From positions 1 through 64,000 of the forward strand of contig CAUDVX010000001.1 in NCBI GenBank assembly GCA_958452935.1: a DNA stretch of 64,000 nucleotides, written 5' to 3'. The stretch is from an uncultured Collinsella sp. (GTDB taxonomy: Bacteria; Actinomycetota; Coriobacteriia; Coriobacteriales; Coriobacteriaceae). The notes below the pieces were generated by a model, which was not told the origin of the DNA, ran no database searches, and saw nothing but the letters and a program-made list of their open reading frames with translations. The translations under genes were made by a program, and so were the position numbers. Positions 42,005-49,910 of this stretch are shown here, piece after piece (within the stretch, counting starts at the first letter, position 1; every line of letters starts with the position of its first letter).

Positions 42005-43495
42005 CTAGGCAGTGTAGGCAATCGTTGATTTGACAGCGTGGCGCCAGCCGGCGATCTTTTTGGCGCGTTCGTCGGCGGTCATGGCAGGCTCCACGATACC
42101 GCGGGCCCCATAGACGTCGACGACATCGCGCGTGTACATGCCCAGCGCAATGCCGCAGGCCCAGGCCGCACCCAGACCGCTCATCTCGTCGTTGCTCGCG
42201 ATGCGAATGGGCGAACCAACCAAGTCGCTCTCAAACTGCATCAGGTACGCGTCGCGCGTGGGACCGCCATCAACACGAAGCTCGGCCAATGCCGCGCCCG
42301 AATCCTCGACCATCGCATCGATCACGTCAAAGATCTGATAGGCGATCGACTCGTCGGCGGCCTTCACGAATTCCGCGCGACCCGTGGTGCGCGTCATGCC
42401 AAAGACGCAGCCCTCGGCGTCACTCGCCCAGTGCGGCGCGCCCAAACCGGTAAACGCCGGCACAAAGTAGACGCGGCTCGCCGGATTGGCGGCGTAGCAC
42501 AGATCGGTAACCTCCTCGGGGTTATTGATGAGTTCCAGATCATCGCGCAGCCACGTCTTAACGGCGCCGGCGTAGCTCACGTTGCCCTCGAGCACGTACT
42601 CGGTCACGCCGTCCATACGCCATGCGAGCGAGCTCGAAAGCCCGTGCGAGCTGGCAACGAACTCGTCGCCGACGTTCATCATGACCGAGCTGCCGGTGCC
42701 ATAGGTCGCCTTGGCCATACCGCGGCTGTGGCAGCCCTGCGCGAACAAGGCGGCATGACTGTCACCCAGCACGCCGTGAATGGGCACGGGCGCCGGCAAA
42801 AAGCCGCCCAGGTCCGTCGTGCCGAACAGGCCATCGGAATCGGTCACCTGCGGCAGGCAGGCCACGTCGACGCCAAAGGCCTCGCACACTGGCTCGCTCC
42901 AGCAGCCACGGCGCAGGTCAAAGAGCTGCGTGCGGCCGGCGTTAGACCAGTCGCAGCGGAACTCCGCGCCGCCCGTGAGCGTCCAGACCACCCAGGCATC
43001 GATGGTGCCCAGGCACAGCTCGCCCGCTGCCGCGGCCTCGGCAGCCGCGGGAACGTTCGCGAGAATCCAGGCCATCTTGCCCGCCGGATAGTAGGGCGAG
43101 AGTACCAGACCCGTCGTGTCGCGCACCAGGTCGGCCACACCCTCGCGCGCGGCCAGCTTGTCGCACAGCTCGCGGGCGCGGGCGCACTGCCACACCACGG
43201 CGTCGCACAGCGGCTCGCCCGTCGTGCGGTTCCAGGCAACGGTGGTCTCGCGCTGGTTGGAGATGCCGATGCCGGCGACGTCGGCCGGGTCGACCCCGGT
43301 CTCCTCCACCACGGCACGCGCCACGGCCAGCACATTGGCGGCAATCTCGGCCGGATCATGGCTCACCCAGCCGGCCTCTTTGACGATCTGGCGATGCGAA
43401 CGGTCGGCACGATGAATCAGATGGCCGCCCCCGTCCACCAGCAGCGCCTTGGTGCCCTGCGTGGATTGATCGATTCCGATGATGTAGCGGCCCAT
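42005..43495 (-). CDS. FGGY-family carbohydrate kinase
   Basis: 496 residues, ATP-dependent phosphorylation of a sugar or polyol. N-terminal YIIGIDQSTQGTKALLVD, then WNRTTGEPLCDAVVWQ, KATYGTGSSVMMNVGD, FVPAFTGLGAPHWASDAEG, VDGGPTRDAYLMQFESDLVG and EMSGLGAAWACGIALG give the complete two-domain architecture. It is near glycerol kinases in style but lacks the DQGTTSSRA motif. Operon with a sugar isomerase and split transketolase suggests a ketose kinase (apulose, xylulose or similar). ATG at 43495 preceded by AAAGGGGTGGCC. Confidence 0.87.
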   Translation of the reverse strand: MGRYIIGIDQSTQGTKALLVDGGGHLIHRADRSHRQIVKEAGWVSHDPAEIAANVLAVARAVVEETGVDPADVAGIGISNQRETTVAWNRTTGEPLCDAVVWQCARARELCDKLAAREGVADLVRDTTGLVLSPYYPAGKMAWILANVPAAAEAAAAGELCLGTIDAWVVWTLTGGAEFRCDWSNAGRTQLFDLRRGCWSEPVCEAFGVDVACLPQVTDSDGLFGTTDLGGFLPAPVPIHGVLGDSHAALFAQGCHSRGMAKATYGTGSSVMMNVGDEFVASSHGLSSSLAWRMDGVTEYVLEGNVSYAGAVKTWLRDDLELINNPEEVTDLCYAANPASRVYFVPAFTGLGAPHWASDAEGCVFGMTRTTGRAEFVKAADESIAYQIFDVIDAMVEDSGAALAELRVDGGPTRDAYLMQFESDLVGSPIRIASNDEMSGLGAAWACGIALGMYTRDVVDVYGARGIVEPAMTADERAKKIAGWRHAVKSTIAYTA

Positions 43496-43514
43496 GGCCA
43501 CCCCTTTCAAAACG

Positions 43515-43547
43515 AATGTGACAAAGGGACGGCCCCTTTGTCACATT
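43515..43547. repeat. GTGACA/GGGACGGCCCC palindrome, copy 2
   Basis: AATGTGACAAAGGG and CCCCTTTGTCACATT pair around ACGG. Relative to 3750-3784 the middle of the stem changed on both sides. It sits between the transketolase C-subunit and the kinase gene. Confidence 0.7.
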
Positions 43548-43551
43548 CCAG

Positions 43552-44493
43552 TTACTCTGTGGGCAGGAAGTCGGCGACCGTCTGCGCGATTCCGGCACCC
43601 GTCAGGCCGTAGTGTGCAAAGACCTCGGGGCTCGTGCCGGTGATGACCGGCGCGTCGGGCAGGGAGAGGCACTTGACCGGACGCGGGCAATGCTCGCCCA
43701 CCACCTGCGCGACCATGGAACCCAGGCCGCCGAAGGGGCTGTGCTCTTCAACGGTCACGACGGCGCGCGTGGCACCGGCGGCCTCAATCACGGCCTCGGC
43801 GTCGAGCGGCTTGACGCAGTACATGTCGAGCACCGTTGCCGAGATGCCCTGCTCAGCCAGCAGGTCGGCGGCGTCCACGGCGTGGCGGACCATCTCACCG
43901 GTGGCGACGAGCGTCACATCGTTGCCGCGGCGCACCCAGGTGGCGCGGTCCATCTGGAACGGGCACTCGTCCTCGGTATACACGTCCTCGACCGGATTGC
44001 GGCCCACGCGGATGTAAGCCGGCTTGTCATCGGCTATCAGGGCGCGCACGAGCTCGGCGGTCTGGAAGCGGTCGCTCGGCAGATACACGCGCATGTTGGG
44101 AATCGCGCTCATAGCGGCGATATCCTGCGCGGAGTGGTGGCTCATACCCAGGGCGCCGTAGGACACGCCGCCCGAGATGCCGATGAGTTTGACGTTGGTG
44201 TTGGAGTACGAGACGTCGACTTTGCACTGCTCATACGAGCGCGTGGTCACAAAGGACGCCGGCGAAGCGGCCCAGGCTTTTTTGCCGCACGAAGCCATAC
44301 CGGCGGCGATGCTCACCAGGTCCTGCTCGGCGATGCCGACCTCAACGGACTGCTGGGGATACTGATCAAAGAACGGCGTGAGCGAGGCGGAGCCACGGGA
44401 GTCGGAGCACAGAACGACGATGTCTTTATCGGTCTTCGCGGCCTCGAGCAGCGTGTCGCAGATAACCTTGCGATTAGCGATCTTGTTAGCCAT
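43552..44493 (-). CDS. Transketolase, C-terminal subunit
   Basis: 313 residues: pyrimidine-binding domain (about 1-165) and C-terminal domain. Motifs: VVLCSDSRGS, VEVGIAEQDLVSIAAGMA (the glutamate that activates thiamine diphosphate), GVSYGALGMSHHSAQDIAAM, YIRVGRNPVEDVY, VTVEEHSPFGGLGSMVAQVV. The start at 44493 overlaps the N-subunit gene by eight bases. As a two-gene transketolase it transfers ketol units; in this operon it is likely dedicated to one sugar phosphate rather than housekeeping. Upstream start at 44547 is rejected, being inside the N-subunit gene. Confidence 0.93.
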   Translation of the reverse strand: MANKIANRKVICDTLLEAAKTDKDIVVLCSDSRGSASLTPFFDQYPQQSVEVGIAEQDLVSIAAGMASCGKKAWAASPASFVTTRSYEQCKVDVSYSNTNVKLIGISGGVSYGALGMSHHSAQDIAAMSAIPNMRVYLPSDRFQTAELVRALIADDKPAYIRVGRNPVEDVYTEDECPFQMDRATWVRRGNDVTLVATGEMVRHAVDAADLLAEQGISATVLDMYCVKPLDAEAVIEAAGATRAVVTVEEHSPFGGLGSMVAQVVGEHCPRPVKCLSLPDAPVITGTSPEVFAHYGLTGAGIAQTVADFLPTE

Positions 44494-45322
44494 TGACGGC
44501 CTCCTTATGGGCAGCGAAATCGGCGATGATCTGGGCATATTCCTCATCGTTGGGCAGGTGGTGATGCCAGGCGGCCTTGTCCTCCATGACAGGCGAGCCG
44601 TAGCCCTTCACCGTGTTGAGGATGATGACCGTGGGCTTACCCTTGGTCTCGGCAGCAAGCGTCAGCGCAGCGTCAATCGCCTGGACGTCGTTGCCCGGAA
44701 TGGACAGCACGTTCCAGCCGAAGGCTGCCCAGCGCTCCTCCTGCGAGTCCTGCTTCATAACGTCCTCGGTGCTGCCGCTGATCTGCAGGCGGTTGCGGTC
44801 CACGAGCGCGCACAAGTTATCGAGCTGGTAGTTGCCGCCGCTCATAGCGCCCTCCCAGACCGAGCCCTCGGCAAGCTCGCCGTCGCCCATGATGGTGTAG
44901 ACGCGGTAGTCGCGGCCGTCCATCTTGCCGGCGAGCGCCATGCCCACGGCAACGGGCAGGCCGTGACCCAGCGAGCCCGAGTTCATCTCGATGCCCTTGA
45001 GCTTGTTGTTGGGGTGGCCGATGTAGGGGCTGCCGAACTTGGAGAAGCGGGCCTTGACGTCATCGAGGTCAAGATAGCCCTCGTGGCAGAGCACCGCGTA
45101 GTAGGCCTCCATGGCGTGGCCCTTGGAAAGCACAAAGCGGTCGCGGTTGGGATCGTCGACGGTCTCGGGCGAAATGTTCAGATGGTTGGCGTAGAGGGTC
45201 ATGAGCGCGTCGACGACTGACATGTCGCCGCCGATGTGGCCGCCAGCGCCAGCCATGATGATATCGACGCAATCGCGGCGAAGGTCCCAACGCAGGGACT
45301 CAAGCTCTTCGATAGTTGCCAC
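44486..45322 (-). CDS. Transketolase, N-terminal subunit
   Basis: 278 residues holding the thiamine diphosphate pyrophosphate-binding domain: GGHIGGDMSVVDALMTLY, GSLGHGLPVAVGMALAGKM, the ThDP motif TIMGDGELAEGSVWEGAMSG then LVDRNRLQISGS, and GKPTVIILNTVKGYG. GTG start at 45322 with AAAGGAG eight bases upstream. Forms one enzyme with the overlapping C-subunit. Element E4 lies between it and the isomerase gene. Confidence 0.93.
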   Translation of the reverse strand: MATIEELESLRWDLRRDCVDIIMAGAGGHIGGDMSVVDALMTLYANHLNISPETVDDPNRDRFVLSKGHAMEAYYAVLCHEGYLDLDDVKARFSKFGSPYIGHPNNKLKGIEMNSGSLGHGLPVAVGMALAGKMDGRDYRVYTIMGDGELAEGSVWEGAMSGGNYQLDNLCALVDRNRLQISGSTEDVMKQDSQEERWAAFGWNVLSIPGNDVQAIDAALTLAAETKGKPTVIILNTVKGYGSPVMEDKAAWHHHLPNDEEYAQIIADFAAHKEAVNG

Positions 45323-45368
45323 GAAAAACTCCTTTCAGGGAATTTCTAAAGTCAGAGCCACCGCGTTT

Positions 45369-45456
45369 CCACAGTGCCCAAGATTGCGGTGAAAGAGAAG
45401 CGCCGCGTACTTTGGTACGCAAGCGACGGCTTGAACCGCAAGGTTGGGTGCTGTGG
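45369..45456 (-). repeat. Modular palindromic element E4
   Basis: CCACAGTGCCCAA with TTGGGTGCTGTGG, then TTGCGGT with ACCGCAA, then internal-loop words GAAAGAG and TTGAA, then the apical CGCGTAC-TTT-GGTACGC. The core around GCGTACTTTGGTACGC is nearly the same as in E1, while the outer stems differ completely. The core is close to symmetric, so the orientation given is nominal. It lies inside an operon, between the isomerase stop and the transketolase start. Confidence 0.75.
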
Positions 45457-45493
45457 TAGCGCGCCGGCTCGTTGCTACAAAGTAGGCACGACC

Positions 45494-46894
45494 CTACTCG
45501 CCGCGCAGGTAAGCTTTAACGTCCTGCTCAATCGGGTCGTATAGGTCGGGGGCGATGCCAAGATACTTGCACGCCTCGTAGAGCACCGGCACCACGTTGG
45601 CGTGAATAGCGACGCAGTGGTGGATATAGGGACCCTCGACGATCTTGGCCTCGAGGCGCTTGAGGTTGTCGACCTCGACCCACAGATAGGTGCCCATGCC
45701 GGCCGGGCCGTCGATGCCGCGGGCGTTGCCCAGCAGCAGCGAGTACTCGCCGTTGTCGCCGTCAAAGCGGGCAAGGGTGAGGTCGCCGTGCTTGGCCTCG
45801 GCCGTCAGCGCACCGGGGTGATCGAATGCCAGCGGGTAGGTGAGCTTGGGCTTGACGGCCGCGCAGCTGCAGGGCCAGGGGCCACAGTGCTGCAGCAGCT
45901 CGCCGTTCTCGTTGTCGGGATGGCGCACAGTCCAGTCGGCGAACATGCCGCGGTGACGGCCCAGGTCGGCAGCCTCGACCATCAGCGCGGTGATGGCGCC
46001 GTGGATATCGGTCTCGCATACGATGGGAATACCCATCTCGTTGAGGATGGCGTTGGCGGCGCAGGGCATAATGCCCAGCTCGTCCTGCAGAGCGTTCCAG
46101 CACTGAATGGCACCGGCGTTGCAGCCGTACTTCTCGACCAGGCGCTTCATCGCGATGGCAAGACCGGCGACCGCGGGGACCTTGTCCTCGGGGATGCAGA
46201 TCTCAAAGCTGTCGTTGATGCGGGCAAGCATGGCGGCCATGGCCTGCTCGTCGGCCTGGGCGTCGCGCACGGCCTGGACAAGCTCGGTCATGGGAATGGG
46301 CGAAAGCTGGATGTTGAACTTCTCGAGCAACTCGCCCTCGTTGCACATGGTGGACCAGAAATCGAACGGGCGGGTGGCCATCTGCAGGATGCGGGTGTGC
46401 TTGAAGGTCTTGACCACGTTGCACACAGCCAGGAAGTCCCAAACGCCGCGCTCGAACTCGGGGTCGGTCAGACGGCAGTTGGTCATGTAGGTGAAGGGAA
46501 CCTGGAAGCGGCGCAGGACCTTGCCGGTGGCGAACAGGCCGCACTGACTATCACGCAGGCGGGTGCCGTCGGGCTCGGGGCGCTCGTCGCGCGGGCCCCA
46601 CAGCAGCACGGGCAGGCCGAGCTCGCGGGCAAGGCGAGCGCAAACGTACTCGGTGCCAAAGTTGGCGTGACACAGCATGATGCCATCGACGCCCTCGGCG
46701 CGAAACTTCTTGACGATAGGCTCGATATGGCTGTCGTCGAACAGCAAACCCTCGTCATTGATATCGTCGATATCCACGATGTCGACACCGATCTCACGCA
46801 GGCGATCAGCCGTCAGGCCGCGATACTTGATTGCGTCCGGCGCGCTAAAGATACTGCGGCGCGTGGGCACAAAGCCGAGCTTGATCTTGTCCAT
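45494..46894 (-). CDS. L-fucose/L-arabinose isomerase-family sugar isomerase
   Basis: 466 residues, aldose-ketose isomerase fold. N-terminal KLGFVPTRRSIFSAPDA, GVDGIMLCHANFGTEYVCA, LLWGPRDERPE, then AIQCWNALQDELGIMPCAAN and VCETDIHGAITALM, where Glu and Asp fit the metal-binding catalytic residues of this family, and HHCVAIHANVVPVLYE, whose His may be the third ligand. Length is near AraA (about 500), shorter than FucI (about 590). The exact sugar is unknown. Start at 46894 with AGGGGAGGACGTAC upstream. First enzyme gene after lacI in the operon. Confidence 0.87.
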   Translation of the reverse strand: MDKIKLGFVPTRRSIFSAPDAIKYRGLTADRLREIGVDIVDIDDINDEGLLFDDSHIEPIVKKFRAEGVDGIMLCHANFGTEYVCARLARELGLPVLLWGPRDERPEPDGTRLRDSQCGLFATGKVLRRFQVPFTYMTNCRLTDPEFERGVWDFLAVCNVVKTFKHTRILQMATRPFDFWSTMCNEGELLEKFNIQLSPIPMTELVQAVRDAQADEQAMAAMLARINDSFEICIPEDKVPAVAGLAIAMKRLVEKYGCNAGAIQCWNALQDELGIMPCAANAILNEMGIPIVCETDIHGAITALMVEAADLGRHRGMFADWTVRHPDNENGELLQHCGPWPCSCAAVKPKLTYPLAFDHPGALTAEAKHGDLTLARFDGDNGEYSLLLGNARGIDGPAGMGTYLWVEVDNLKRLEAKIVEGPYIHHCVAIHANVVPVLYEACKYLGIAPDLYDPIEQDVKAYLRGE

Positions 46895-46916
46895 GTACGT
46901 CCTCCCCTAATCACAT

Positions 46917-47056
46917 GTTCAGTAAACAGACGCGTGTTTCGTTTTGTTCTGTTTACTAAATGTTTTACTCTTATGTTTAGAAGTTTAACGCGGAATACCC
47001 GTAAACGGTAGAGAAATCAGCCTAAACGGTATGTAAACAATCTGAACATATAAGGG
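46917..47056 (-). promoter_or_regulatory. Isomerase operon promoter region with GTTTAC operators
   Basis: AGTAAACAGA (46921-46930) and TCTGTTTACT (46949-46958) form an inverted repeat 18 bases apart. Further words are GTTTAG at 46975, GTAAACGGT at 47001, TAAACGGTATGTAAAC at 47023-47038. AT-rich compared with surroundings. Same word family as at 25.2-25.5 and 48.25 kb. Confidence 0.65.
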
Positions 47057-47061
47057 CAACA

Positions 47062-47093
47062 AAAAGAGGGCCCCGAAGGACCCTCTCTTGGTA
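47062..47093 (-). terminator. Terminator of lacI-family gene
   Basis: On the minus strand AGAGAGGGTCC-TTCG-GGGCCCTCTTTTTG, a hairpin with T-run 60 bases beyond the regulator stop. Confidence 0.85.
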
Positions 47094-47152
47094 GCGTTAT
47101 GTATGGTTGCCTTTGACGGACTTTTCCGCTCTGAGGTCAGACGCCGTTCCGC

Positions 47153-48163
47153 CTAGATTTCACGCACGCTCTGGCGCTCGACAAAATAGGTCGACACGGC
47201 CGTTTTGCATGTATAGCTCTTGGGATTGCGGATGTTGCCCACCAGACGGCGCACCGCGATCTCGCCCACCTCGTGTTTGGGAACATGCACCGTGGTGAGC
47301 GGCGGGTTGGAGAAGGCACCCAAAGACAGGTCGTCAAAGCCGATGATCGAAACATCCTCGGGCACGCGAATACCGTGCTCGTTGAGCGCGCGCATGGCGC
47401 CTACGGCGAGCACGTCGTTCTCGGCAAAGAAAGCCGTCGGCAGGTCGTCGCGCGAGACGCTGTCGAGCCATGCGCCCATGTCGCGATAGGCACCCTCGAG
47501 CGTGGTGCCCAGCGTGACACGCCATGTCGGGTTGGCTTCAAGGCCCGCATCCTCAAGCGCTTGGCGATAGCCGCGCTCGCGGTCCTTAAAGTTGCGGATC
47601 CGAAGGTCGCCCGCCAGATAGCCGATTTGCCTGTGGCCTTTCTCGATAAGGTAATCCACGGCACGCAGCACCGAATCGGTGTTGGCGATGACTACGGCAT
47701 CGAAGTACTGGCGATCGCTCCAGCCGTCGAGCACAATCAGGTGGGCGGCAGCGTCGGCGAACAGGGCGTAGTCCTCCTCGCCCAGCTCGGTACCCATCAG
47801 CACGATGGCGGCCGACGGGTCGGCGATCAGGCCCTCGACCTGCGGGCGCACGGCGTCCAGGTCGCTAAAGTCGAGCGAGACAAAGCTCGTGCTCATGCCG
47901 TGGCGACGCGCCTGGCGCTCCACGCCCTCGATGACCGCGGGATGGAAGGTGCTCTCGTCCAGGATGGCGCCCGTCTTGCGCGCAAGCACAAACTGGATGC
48001 TCTCGAGCTGCGTCGACTGCTGATAGCCAAGCGACTGCGCGCACTCCAGGATGACCTTGGCGGTCTCCTCGCTCACGCTGCGCTTGCGGTTGAGCGCGTT
48101 GGACACGGTTGCGGGCGAAAAGCCGGTAATGCGGCTGATCTCGCGGACGCTTGCTTTAGCCAT
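47153..48163 (-). CDS. LacI-family transcriptional regulator
   Basis: 336 residues. N-terminal HTH ASVREISRITGFSPATVSNA then LNRKRSVSEETAKVI, hinge region near residue 50, and periplasmic-binding-type effector domain with AIVLMGTEL, VIANTDSVLRAVDYLIEKGH, RQIGYLAGDL, ENDVLAVGAMRALNEHGIRV and PEDVSIIGFDDLSLGAFSNP. Start at 48163 after AGGGGGAACG; the upstream 27 codons run into the promoter. Lies directly before the isomerase-transketolase-kinase operon, so probably its regulator. GTTTA words upstream of its own gene suggest autoregulation. Confidence 0.93.
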   Translation of the reverse strand: MAKASVREISRITGFSPATVSNALNRKRSVSEETAKVILECAQSLGYQQSTQLESIQFVLARKTGAILDESTFHPAVIEGVERQARRHGMSTSFVSLDFSDLDAVRPQVEGLIADPSAAIVLMGTELGEEDYALFADAAAHLIVLDGWSDRQYFDAVVIANTDSVLRAVDYLIEKGHRQIGYLAGDLRIRNFKDRERGYRQALEDAGLEANPTWRVTLGTTLEGAYRDMGAWLDSVSRDDLPTAFFAENDVLAVGAMRALNEHGIRVPEDVSIIGFDDLSLGAFSNPPLTTVHVPKHEVGEIAVRRLVGNIRNPKSYTCKTAVSTYFVERQSVREI

Positions 48164-48244
48164 CGTTCCCCCTAGCATCGGTCGCGGCCGAGCATCGTGG
48201 CTTGACCGCCCCGTGGCTCGGCAACTAAACGACCGCAAATTCAA

Positions 48245-48275
48245 TCTAAACAGAATAGTAAATGTTTAATAGCTA
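48245..48275. promoter_or_regulatory. Candidate LacI autoregulatory site
   Basis: CTAAACAGAATAGTAAATG and TGTTTAATAGCTAGTTTAG, AT-rich with TAAAC/GTTTA halves, about 80 bases upstream of the regulator start. Confidence 0.5.
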
Positions 48276-48345
48276 GTTTAGCCTGTTGTCAAGCGAAGTG
48301 GCACGACTATTCCCCCAACGGGCGCATTTGTCCATCTTAACGTTA

Positions 48346-49764
48346 TTACGCAAGGTCTTCGCCATTGCTTGCTATTACGCGTCGGTACCATTCGAAGCTT
48401 TTCTTTTTACGTCTCTCAAACGAGCCCGCACCGCTATCGTCTCGATCGACATAGATAAACCCGTAGCGCTTACGCATCTGTCCTGTGGCGACCGAAACCA
48501 AATCGATCGGGCCCCAACAGGTATATCCCATGAGTTCCACCCCGTCGAGCTCGACGGTCTCCCTCATCGCCTCGATGTGGGCCCGCAGGTATTCAACTCG
48601 ATAGTCGTCTTCTATTTCACCCGAATCTTCCGGCACATCAGGAGCACCCAAACCGTTTTCGACGATGAACAGCGGCTTTTGATAGCGATCCCAGATTTCA
48701 TTCATGGTGACGCGCAGCCCTTTGGGGTCGATAAACCTCCCCCAAGGCTCCTGTTTTAGATACGGATTAGGCGCCGAGCGAAGAAGGTTCGAATCGAACT
48801 GACCTTCCGCATGCGCTTTTGCGACGCGCGTCGAGTAATACGAAAACGAGACGAAATCGACCAGGTTTGCAGCCAGTACTTCGCGGTCATCATCCCGATA
48901 GGGCACCTCAAAACCATGGCGGGCGTATTCCTTGAGAACATAGCTCGGGTACGCACCGCGCACCTGGACGTCGGTAAACATGTAATGGCTGCGATTCTCA
49001 GCCTGCGCAGCCAGCACATCGTCCGGATCACATGTAGCCGGATAGAAGACACCTGCGTTGAGCATGCAACCGATCTTCGCCCCAGGGCACAGTTCATGAC
49101 ACGCCCCGACCGCACGGGCGCTCGCAACCAATACATGGTGCACGGCCGTGTGAACCGTTGCATAGCGATTCTCCCCTTGCTCGAAGATGATCCCCGCCGC
49201 CATAAAGCACGCCTGCGTCATGATGTTGATCTCGTTAAAGGTCAGCCAATAATTGACCAATCCCCGATAGCGCTCGAACACGGTACGCGAATATCGCTCG
49301 AACAGGTCGACCAACCTGCGATCGCGCCATCCGCCATACGCATCGACGAGATGCATGGGGACATCATAGTGGTTGAGCGTCACCAAAGGCTCAATGTCAT
49401 GCGCGCGACACGTCCTAAAAACATCCTCGTAAAAGGCAAGGCCTTCTTCATTGGGCTCGGCTTCGTCTCCTTTGGGAAAAATGCGGCTCCAGGCGATTGA
49501 TAAGCGCAGGCATTTAAAACCCATCTGGGCAAACAGTTCAATATCCCGCTTGTACCTATGGTAAAAATCAATGCCCTTGCGAGCGGGATAGAAGCTGTCG
49601 GGTGCCAACGCACGCGGATCAAGGTCTCCCCGCATGACGTCCATGCGTTGATCGCCAAACGGCAGCATGTCGGAATTGGCTAAACCGCGACCGCCTTCGT
49701 TCCATCCTCCCTCGCACTGGTTTGCAGCCAGAGCCCCGCCCCATAAAAAATCTTCTCTAAACAT
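48346..49764 (-). CDS. GH1 6-phospho-beta-glucosidase of the bgl operon
   Basis: 472 residues. FLWGGALAANQCEGGWNEGG at the N-terminus, WLTFNEINIM (acid/base), FIVENGLGA (nucleophile) and GQMRKRYGFIYVD. Start ATG at 49764 after GAAAGGACGACACCATA; the frame is open upstream but is intergenic there. Last gene of antiterminator-PTS-GH1, so it should hydrolyse the phospho-beta-glucoside imported by the 49911 permease. Codon use includes more A/T-ending and rarer codons than the other two GH1 genes, hinting at separate ancestry. Confidence 0.95.
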   Translation of the reverse strand: MFREDFLWGGALAANQCEGGWNEGGRGLANSDMLPFGDQRMDVMRGDLDPRALAPDSFYPARKGIDFYHRYKRDIELFAQMGFKCLRLSIAWSRIFPKGDEAEPNEEGLAFYEDVFRTCRAHDIEPLVTLNHYDVPMHLVDAYGGWRDRRLVDLFERYSRTVFERYRGLVNYWLTFNEINIMTQACFMAAGIIFEQGENRYATVHTAVHHVLVASARAVGACHELCPGAKIGCMLNAGVFYPATCDPDDVLAAQAENRSHYMFTDVQVRGAYPSYVLKEYARHGFEVPYRDDDREVLAANLVDFVSFSYYSTRVAKAHAEGQFDSNLLRSAPNPYLKQEPWGRFIDPKGLRVTMNEIWDRYQKPLFIVENGLGAPDVPEDSGEIEDDYRVEYLRAHIEAMRETVELDGVELMGYTCWGPIDLVSVATGQMRKRYGFIYVDRDDSGAGSFERRKKKSFEWYRRVIASNGEDLA

Positions 49765-49829
49765 TATGGTGTCGTCCTTTCTATCAAATTCCCGGCCCAC
49801 ACTGTCGAACGCAACGGACTCGGCAAGTG

Positions 49830-49882
49830 CCGCGCAACAGCACAGTACCGTTGCGCGGCCAAGGGGTCGGACCGCGCAACGG
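49830..49882 (-). promoter_or_regulatory. Mutually exclusive hairpins between PTS and GH1 genes
   Basis: Three related arms: CCGCGCAAC (49830-49838), CCGTTGCGCGG (49848-49858) and CCGCGCAACGG (49872-49882). The middle arm can pair with either neighbour, 9 bp on one side or 11 bp on the other, giving an attenuator-like switch or an mRNA processing site inside the bgl operon. No T-run is present, so true termination is doubtful. Confidence 0.55.
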
Positions 49883-49910
49883 CTGGGGAGCATATTTGTG
49901 TAGTAGCCTC

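Noticed and set aside
41364..43495. luxS next to an FGGY kinase as an AI-2 uptake (Lsr) system
   Set aside because: No LsrB/ACD transporter, LsrF/G or LsrR-type regulator is present, and the kinase groups with isomerase and transketolase genes.
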